Assembly: GCA_023409755.1 (NCBI GenBank)
Contig: JAEYRA010000054.1
Coordinates: 1 to 6,569 of the forward strand
DNA: 6,569 nucleotides
Reading direction: 5' to 3'
Origin: Bacillota bacterium
GTDB lineage: Bacteria; Bacillota; Clostridia; Christensenellales; UMGS416
A program made the translations under genes and the position numbers. The notes under the pieces were generated by a model, which searched no databases, was not told the DNA's origin, and saw nothing but the letters and a program-made list of their open reading frames with translations. Positions 6,142 to 6,569 of this stretch are shown one piece after another (position 1 is the stretch's first letter; each line of letters starts with the position of its first letter).

Positions 6142-6569
6142 TCACTTCTTCTCTTCCTCGTGCACATCCTCCCAAGTGAACTCCGCCCGGTCTGGAACTG
6201 TGGATGGGAGCTCCAGTAGAAGGTACCAATATGCCATGTCACAGGTGTACACCGATGGGTGGAACCGCTGCACAGAGATGTGCAGCGAGTTGCCGTCGTT
6301 GGTTACCTCCGTCACCTTGTGGCGGATGGAGCCGCTCGATTCCTCCAGCCGTACCAGAAGGAGCGCATGCGCCCGGAAGAACGACGGGGGGAACGTTGCG
6401 CAATCGATATTGAGAGCTTCCCATTCCTCCGTTGTGCGGATGAACTCGATGGTTGGGTAATCGTAATCCTCAACAGTAAAATCATGGGAGACGATCCATT
6501 GAGCAGCATAGACCACCGCCCGGCTCGCAGGCGGGGTAGGCGCGGCTGTCGCGGAAGGATCGGCTGCGG
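6142..6569 (-). CDS. Probable lipoprotein with PrcB-like C-terminal domain (5' end outside window)
   Basis: Reading on the minus strand, the frame is open from the window edge to TGA at 6142-6144. An internal GTG at 6516 would give 124 residues, but in-frame sequence upstream of it (AADPSATAAPTPPASRA) continues to the edge and looks like the Ala/Pro/Thr-rich linker that follows a lipobox or signal anchor. The real start is therefore probably beyond 6569. The folded part contains EFIRTTEEWEAL, FFRAHALLLVRLEESSGSIRHKV, a DGNSLHISV strand and CDMAYWYLLLELP, resembling the PrcB C-terminal domain of clostridial surface lipoproteins, which contributes to protein-protein complexes. The tail is acidic then basic (WEDVHEEEKK). 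Extracytoplasmic location is inferred from the linker. The family match is from memory of the pattern, so function remains tentative. Confidence 0.7.
   Translation of the reverse strand, partial: AADPSATAAPTPPASRAVVYAAQWIVSHDFTVEDYDYPTIEFIRTTEEWEALNIDCATFPPSFFRAHALLLVRLEESSGSIRHKVTEVTNDGNSLHISVQRFHPSVYTCDMAYWYLLLELPSTVPDRAEFTWEDVHEEEKK

Noticed and set aside
5154..6242. 362-codon minus-strand frame over the methyltransferase
   Set aside because: It is a shadow of a well-supported plus-strand gene with clear SAM-binding motifs and overlaps the end of the next minus-strand gene.

Overview
The window looks like chromosomal DNA from a GC-rich low-GC-lineage relative, most likely a gut-type Clostridia (Oscillospiraceae/Ruminococcaceae-like). 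The reasons are a Firmicutes-style DnaE replicase, strong GGGAGG ribosome binding sites, consensus TATAAT boxes, a PrcB-type lipoprotein domain of a kind I associate with clostridia, and a palindrome-rich spacer. The assignment is inference; no rRNA or other marker is present.

Layout: positions 1-210 hold no gene I can support. Positions 211-942 carry, on the minus strand, two tandem paralogous genes of about 117 codons from a family I do not recognise. They are preceded by a 28-codon leader ORF (939-1025) whose stop overlaps the first gene's start as ATGA. A minus-strand promoter candidate lies at 1057-1084. Back to back with it is an extended -10 promoter (1116-1124) for dnaE, which fills 1149-4613 on the plus strand and encodes a complete DNA polymerase III alpha subunit with intact polymerase and PHP metal sites.

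Positions 4614-5219 (606 bases) have no credible gene but contain a dense series of inverted repeats, including an 11-bp perfect stem and a separate 14-bp perfect inverted repeat bracketing 192 bp. This is probably a dispersed, non-coding repeat element. A SAM-dependent methyltransferase gene follows (5220-6092, plus). It converges, across an imperfect terminator-like hairpin, on a minus-strand gene (6142 to beyond the right edge) encoding a probable lipoprotein with a PrcB-like C-terminal domain. That gene is truncated by the window edge.

The genes do not form one pathway: dnaE is replication housekeeping, the methyltransferase substrate is unknown, and the tandem pair is an accessory cassette that looks less GC-rich than dnaE. 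The observations most worth following up are the leader-coupled tandem pair and the structured spacer after dnaE.
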